Assembly (NCBI GenBank): GCA_007844125.1
Contig: CM017571.1
Span: forward strand, 24,532,664-24,596,663
Direction: 5' to 3'
Origin: Sinonovacula constricta
Lineage: Eukaryota; Mollusca; Bivalvia; Cardiida; Solecurtidae
Length of the DNA: 64,000 nucleotides
Shown here: in pieces, positions 58,601 through 64,000 of the stretch
How the letters are laid out: every line of letters starts with the position of its first letter
Numbering within the stretch: position 1 is the stretch's first letter
The notes under the pieces: generated by a model
The model's database searches: none
What the model was told of the DNA's origin: nothing
The model's input: only the letters and a program-made list of their open reading frames with translations
Program-made: the position numbers and the translations under genes

Positions 58601-61600
58601 GTTTTCAACTTTTGTTTGCATGTTCTTATTTGAGCTAAAGGGACACTATCGGACTGTAAAATTTATTTGAAGTTCTATTCTGATTCTGGCATTGAGATTA
58701 ATAATTGAAAACAAGTTTTTGTTACCGGTAAGTTTTAAATTCAAAAACAAAATTGTTTTTGAGTCTTAATGAAGAAAATTAAGTTTGAATCAAGAAGGGT
58801 GTTACTTATACTTATTTTTTTGTCCTTGAGAATAGTTCAAATAAGCAACTAGTTTATTTTATACCTATTTATTTATAGTTGACTTGGAAACAAATTCTTT
58901 CAACTTATATTAATCGATTGCAAAAATCCACTTTCTGGGTAGAACCAGTACTAAGGTACTAAGTACCTGGTGCAATATGCTGTAAAATAGTCTTGCTCAA
59001 GGACTTACATCACGTGGTCAGTATCGGGGTTCCAACCCGGGACCGTCCTATCTAGAGTCAGATGTCTTTACCAATAGACTACAGAGGCCCACTGATAACA
59101 ACAAAGAAGCAACTCTTTTTATTCTTATCAAAATAAATGTCTTCATTTTGATGCAGAAATCATTGAAACAGCCTTTTAACAAAACACAGCAATGCAGTAA
59201 CTGTACTTATTAGAACAGGTACTTTCTCTTAATAAATAAGGTTATGTGGGTACAGAGTGGTATTTGTCATTTGTATGTTTAGAATATATGCTATATACAT
59301 GTAGTTCTTAAGAAGAGATTAGACCAAATGTGCTTTTTCCTGTACTGAATTCCACTTAATGGACTAATACATGGATAGATTATGCCCATTTATGTCAGTG
59401 GTATAAAAAGATAAAAGAGCTTAAGAACTGTTTGCTAAAACTTAGAAAGACAACAGTAACAACTTAGTCTAGACATGTATCTTCTTATTGATTTCTTTGT
59501 GTGTGTTATTAAGTACATCTAAATAGAGAGAAATTGAGCCATAATTATATCAGCAATATGGGAAGTGGGAACTATGTACATGTAATTGTCACTTTGTCAT
59601 TTTGTCCCTCTTTAAATGGGGATATAGCAGTGTAGTGGAGGGTATTTATCACTTAATATGATAGCTCTAGTTTCCATTGTGGTCGACATCCAAGCTAGAA
59701 ACAGTTGTCTGATAGTAACAACTTTTAGCAATGCATAGTATATATATACTTTACTTGTTGGCATCCATGGGAATATGATGTTGGTCTCCGTAGAACGTGA
59801 TGTTAGTCCTTCAGGAATACTGTATAATAATTATATTGGTTCTATCTAGGAAGTAGGCAGTAGAGAAGGATTATTTAAGTTGAAAGAACTTGTTTTCCAA
59901 TCAGTTATAAATAAGAAGGTTTAAGCTAAATAATACACAGACTTGCCTTGTCCATGAACAAAGATGTTGGGCTTGAACCCAGGACTGTCTATTTTGCAAA
60001 ATATTAACTAATTATCGTAAATAAATATTTTAAAAACCTTGCAAAGATAACTTTGACTTATAACTGTTCCTTTTGTAAACATAATTTATACAATAAATAG
60101 TATTTGAATTGTCTTGAAAATGATAGAATATATACCGGTAACTGTGCAGTAAAAGATAAATTCAGAGGATGCTTATTTTAAACTTAAAATCAAAATTAAT
60201 TTGAAAGAAAACTACTTTAGTGCTTTCATGTGTTTTAGATGTTTCTACATAGCTTACTAGACATCAGGTTTTACATATTATGATAAAAATTGAGAAAATG
60301 ACAAAACAGTTGATCATTTTTATTGTGCTGCTGACAAACTGCTTCAATTATAACAGTGTTGAAAAAATAACAAAATCTTATTAAAATAAAAAAATAGGTT
60401 TGCATCTAACCACACATCTGGTATTCTATTTTCCAAAAAGGATATTGTGTAGCATTTTTGCCATTTTGTTTTATACTGTAATAAGTAGGCAGGAGTATAA
60501 TTAGGCAGGAGTATAATAAGTGTCTGTCAAATGCCAATATTGTATATAAAGATGGGTCACTTAATTTCTTGCTTTTGTTTTATTGAGGGCATTGTGCTAA
60601 CTAAAGGCATGGTTTATTATCTCCCTAACAGCCTTAGTAGCACAACAGGCAGAGCTTCAGGTCCCAGGTTCAAACCCTTGCTACCATGTACCAAAGTTGC
60701 TGGAAAGGATATAGCTCTTTTGCAAAGGCTAATCAAATTGTAAGGCTAGTTTTCCAACTAGCTAGCCTGGTTTCAGCATAATGTGACTGAGCCTCTGTGG
60801 AAGTCAAACTATCAGAACACCTCACATTTGCCTGAATATCCAACACATCTCCACACCAATTGTTATAAACTGCCTCACAATCCACATTCTTACATCTGTT
60901 GTCACATAAAGGAGGGTTGTATGTCTGCTGTAGGATGCTTGTGAAAAGAAATCTTTGCTGCTGCAGATGATAAAAAATTGTTTCATTTTAATGCTTTTCA
61001 TGAGACCTAGAATATTTGAGAAAACATCTTGGTGATGATGATAATGTTTTCCTACTTGTATATTCCAGTGGGACCTAGTCTGCTCCAGAACCTACCTGGT
61101 TTCCTTGGCAACCACCATATACTTCTGTGGTGTAATGGTGGGGGGCATACTGTTTGGCCACCTGGCTGACAAGTTTGGGCGCAAGCCCATTATGCTCATC
61201 ACCCTGTATATGCCTATTCTGGTGGGCATCGCCACAGCGTTTGCCCCTTGGTACAGCCTGTTTGTGGCTCTACGATTTGTCCAGGGAGTTTTTATGCAGG
61301 TAAGTTATGTGTGTTTCTTTTAGGTTCATTAATTGTTTACAAACTGAAGTGAATGTATCAAGGTGGTAAGGTGTTCTGGCTTGTATTGGACTGATTTCCT
61401 ATATTTATATTTTATGTCCATGCATCACAGGTGTCCTACCAGTCATAGGCAACCTAGCATGTGTGTGTAGTAATGGGGGAAAGGAGTGTTATGATGCATA
61501 TGAACTGTTTCCATACCCGGGTATATACAATCGCTACTCAAATGTTGTGCTTTTACATATATTGAACACCTCCAGTTTGGGAGCAAAAAAAGGTATTGGG

Positions 61601-62745
61601 AGGAGGAAACATTTCTTTTGTTATATCTCTTCTTAACCTCAATGTGATGTGCTATAGACACTTTAAGCTCACTTCTATACCTGATGTCTTACATCTCTTG
61701 TTCATCTTGCCAGCTTAAGAATAATTGCTGACATAAACAACTGTCTTAAGACCAATCGATGATATGCATCATCATTGAAAACCAATAATTGTCCTCTTCA
61801 GTTGCCTCAGAGGTTTATTTTTGTGACCAATAATTGATAGATAGTTGTTTTAATTTGATAATTTAATGTTATTGCTTTCACCTGCTTTCTCCTGTATTGG
61901 AATGAAAATGTCTACTTAAAAGTAACACAAAAATTATCTTCATGTCAATTGTATAACAAACATCTTTGGTAGGGGTTGGGGAGGGAAATTTGTGTCATTT
62001 TTTATATCGCACCAACACAGTTATGGTCATGTTGGCAACATTCAGCTAATTATTGGTGGACGAAGACCCCAGACTGATGTCTGGGTAGAAACACCCACTA
62101 TACATTTACAATGACACCCTCTATATATTTATCCTATTTTCAAAAATCCTGGAGGTTGGACAAAATTTCCCCACAAAACTGATAATCATGTGACAAAAAT
62201 CAATACTAATATGTTAAAGTTTTTTATGTGTTTATACATTCATTGTCACATGTCGCAACCCATAAAGTGTGAAAATACAGGTAAATGAGCTGTAGGGTCA
62301 AGCAACCAGTTTGACTGTTCCAGCTACAGGTAGTACTAGCAATCCCATGGTAATTGATACAGAACATAGAAGGCAACATGCAGGGACCAGCAGTTTCGTA
62401 GACTGATCTATTCCGGTAATTCTAATCCGTGTTTGAGGTACCATGTTTTTCCAATTAAAATACTTTATTTTAATAAAATAATATTTGAAAACATACACTT
62501 GAACTGCAATACTTTTTCTTTCTTTTAAAAATTATTGTTTTTCCTCAGGGTTTACAAACCACTACATATGTCTTGGCCATGGAACTGTTTCTACCCCAAC
62601 ATCGTAGCTACGCTGGTGCCATCTTGGAATGTTTCTGGGGAATGGCTGTTATGGTGATGCCCTTCCTGGCATATATGATATCCAACTGGCGCTACCTACA
62701 GATTGTCATCTGTGTGCCCAGTGTGTTATCTGCTTTCTATGTATG
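55615..62745 (+). CDS. SLC22-type organic ion transporter (5' part, three exons)
   Basis: A multi-pass major-facilitator protein expected to move organic cations, anions or zwitterions across the plasma membrane. Exons 55615-55983, 61069-61299 and 62549-62745 join in phase 0 at both junctions; the last ends in phase 2 and the gene runs past the window. 265 complete codons are visible, about half of the usual ~550. Residues 21-43 form TM1 (LCIFFLLCLNYFPLVFNHVV). A large extracellular loop follows, with cysteines and potential N-glycosylation sites NDS (61) and NTS (96). WDLVC, typical of SLC22, opens exon 2. Then TM2, the MFS signature GHLADKFGRKP (residues 153-163) and TM3 follow. Exon 3 carries LAMELFLPQHRSYAG and two more membrane segments. 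The sequence does not allow choosing among the OCT, OCTN and OAT subfamilies. Confidence 0.92.
57000..57425 (+). repeat. Two copies of a ~160-bp GC-richer repeat
   Basis: 57000-57163 and 57270-57425 share 'caatggtcaccca', 'acaccagcca', 'ctgcttaac', 'aagagttaacc', 'gcaaggctggttt' and a common end. They are in the same orientation about 270 bp apart, separated by sequence not shared between them. Confidence 0.85.
58930..59090 (-). repeat. tRNA-derived SINE copy
   Basis: The tRNA-like head, on the minus strand, has the B-box-like ggttccaacccgggaccg complement and ends 'ctacagaggccc'. The other side starts 'gggtagaaccagtac'. Confidence 0.55.
59785..59995 (-). repeat. SINE-B-related copy
   Basis: Shares 'ttggttctatc...aagtag', 'ttatttaagttgaaagaac' and 'ccaatcag/ccaattaa' with 9255-9470, and has a tRNA-like 'gggcttgaacccaggac' near 59970. 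Confidence 0.5.
60625..60795 (+). repeat. SINE-A copy, 3' truncated
   Basis: Starts in the tRNA-like head (ccttagtagcacaacaggcagagc), has 'ccaggttcaaaccc', then 'taccaaagttgctgg' and 'ttcagcataatgtgactgagcc', which parallel the SINE-A body. Diverged. Confidence 0.65.
61300..62548. other. SLC22 intron 2
   Basis: No gene seen. A SINE-C-like stretch (gttatggtcatgttggcaac ... gtctgggtagaaacaccc) lies at about 62018-62098. Confidence 0.55.
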
Positions 62746-64000
62746 GTAAGTTATGATGCAGATGCTGTAAATAAAGTGTTAAAGAGAAAATTGTCTTTAT
62801 AATAAAAAATACCATGATGCCCTTCTGGGGTACTTAATATCCAACTGTTACCACCTTCAGATATTCCCCCATGTGTTTGCAGCCTTCAGGATAAAGAGCA
62901 TACAGTTATTTTATTTGGGGAACAGTCAAAACTTTTATAAAAACCACCAACCACATTGAACCTAACGGCATTCAGTAGTTTATTGCACTAAATAAATACT
63001 GATGAATGGTGTTAATGGAAAAATGGAAAGAGCTGATGTTTGGGTGAGCGACAGTTAAAACTGCTGACCAGTTAACAGTTTGGTGTTTCATTGCACATGC
63101 TCAGGAATTAAACAATTTATTTAAAAAGTTGAAATAACTAACTATATAACCCATTAGGTAATAATATTGTTTGTTTTGATTTATAGGGTCAAAACAAAAA
63201 TAAAGACTAGTGAGATGCAGTAATGCAGAAGTATATGCTTTTATTTAAATTTATATTTTAAAGGGGGTATTAGATAAAATGTTTTAAAAAAGTTCCTCAA
63301 AAAACCCAACATATCCATCTTTGTTAATGTCCTGAAGTTTAATTTGATTTAAAGCCAATATATTACTTTTACAATAATATGCAACTTAATCTTCAAATAT
63401 TTTCTGTACTTTTTAATGTTGCTGTAATTTTGATAAATTTTAGGATTAAAAAATTCTAATATGACCGGAAAAAAGATTAATGTGGCAGGTCCTGCTGAAC
63501 AACATTTCATTTATAGTATGTAGAACTTGACATTAATAATCACAATTGCAGTTCCAAACTAATAGGATGAATGAAGACCATCCAGTGGAACCATGGTGGT
63601 CAGACTAGATCAAAGCTGTACCTATTATTTAATGAATCAATATATCCCATAATTCTTACCTGAACCATAAACATGTATTGTGGGTACTTTTTGAATCTGT
63701 CTCACTTAGATGATTCTAATGAGTACCAGGTACTTACAATTTGGAGGGAAAATAAATGTTTTGGAATGAAAAATATCCATTTTATCTGAAGCAAATGTAT
63801 AGTTAAAATGTTACCAAATTCTTCCAAACGTCATATTTATCCAACTCATTGTTAAAACCTTAAATTGTAATCATTTAATTTTTCCAAATGGCCTCAATCC
63901 ATTTTGAAATGTACAATTGTTTATCTCCAAATTCCTTTGCTAGCTCATCATGCAGGGTCAATGATCCATCATAGTTCATGATCAATATTTTATTCTTAAA
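62746..64000. other. SLC22 intron 3, to the window edge
   Basis: AT-rich, no further exon, repeat or RNA gene recognised. A short duplicated stretch resembling exon 3 ('atgatgcccttctgggg...aatatccaactg', about 62815-62850) recalls 'atgcccttcctggca...atccaactgg' of the exon and may be an eroded local duplicate. Confidence 0.5.

Larger units (their letters stand above)
55984..61068. other. SLC22 intron 1 with repeats
   Basis: About 5 kb with no other gene supported. Contains the paired repeats at 57000-57425 and tRNA-derived SINE pieces at 58930-59090, 59785-59995 and 60625-60795. An ORF-like stretch at 56359-56646 is low complexity and has no family resemblance. Confidence 0.6.

Overview
The window is animal nuclear DNA: AT-rich, with genes split into many short GT-AG exons, mitochondrial and DNA-damage genes of metazoan type, and dense tRNA-derived SINEs, MITEs and microsatellites. 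The repeat style suggests a mollusc, probably a bivalve. That is inference; no species can be named from the sequence alone.

Layout. (1) 30-5270, minus strand: first six coding exons of a short-chain acyl-CoA dehydrogenase gene (ACADS-like), running off the left edge. (2) 5271-13826: gene-poor DNA with a MITE just upstream of ACADS, SINEs, diverged tandem repeats and a striking double hairpin at 8071-8157. (3) 13827-34612, minus strand: a complete 15-exon CHEK2 (checkpoint kinase 2) gene, predicted 472 residues, FHA plus kinase, its introns loaded with transposons. (4) 35002-52463: one complete Mutator-like DNA transposon (MULE) of about 17.46 kb with a 9-bp target duplication, near-perfect terminal inverted repeats, long arms of tandem ~180-bp palindromic units in inverted orientation, and an intact intronless 1080-residue transposase (PHD finger, OTU cysteine protease, SUMO-interaction-like motif, DDE core, basic tail). 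A decayed LINE with a restriction-like endonuclease is nested inside it. (5) 55615-62745, plus strand: first three coding exons of an SLC22-type organic ion transporter, running off the right edge.

The MULE is the most interesting system here. The arms, transposase and target duplication show it arrived as one unit between two divergently transcribed host genes, about 390 bp upstream of the CHEK2 start codon. Combining a histone-reader-like finger, a deubiquitinase-like fold and a SUMO-binding-like motif with a transposase, framed by satellite-like arms with higher-order repeats, suggests an element that engages host chromatin and the ubiquitin/SUMO systems. The host genes are otherwise unrelated in function: mitochondrial fatty-acid oxidation, DNA-damage signalling and membrane transport. 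Exon boundaries were placed by hand from splice sites and reading-frame continuity, and may be off by a base or two in places.
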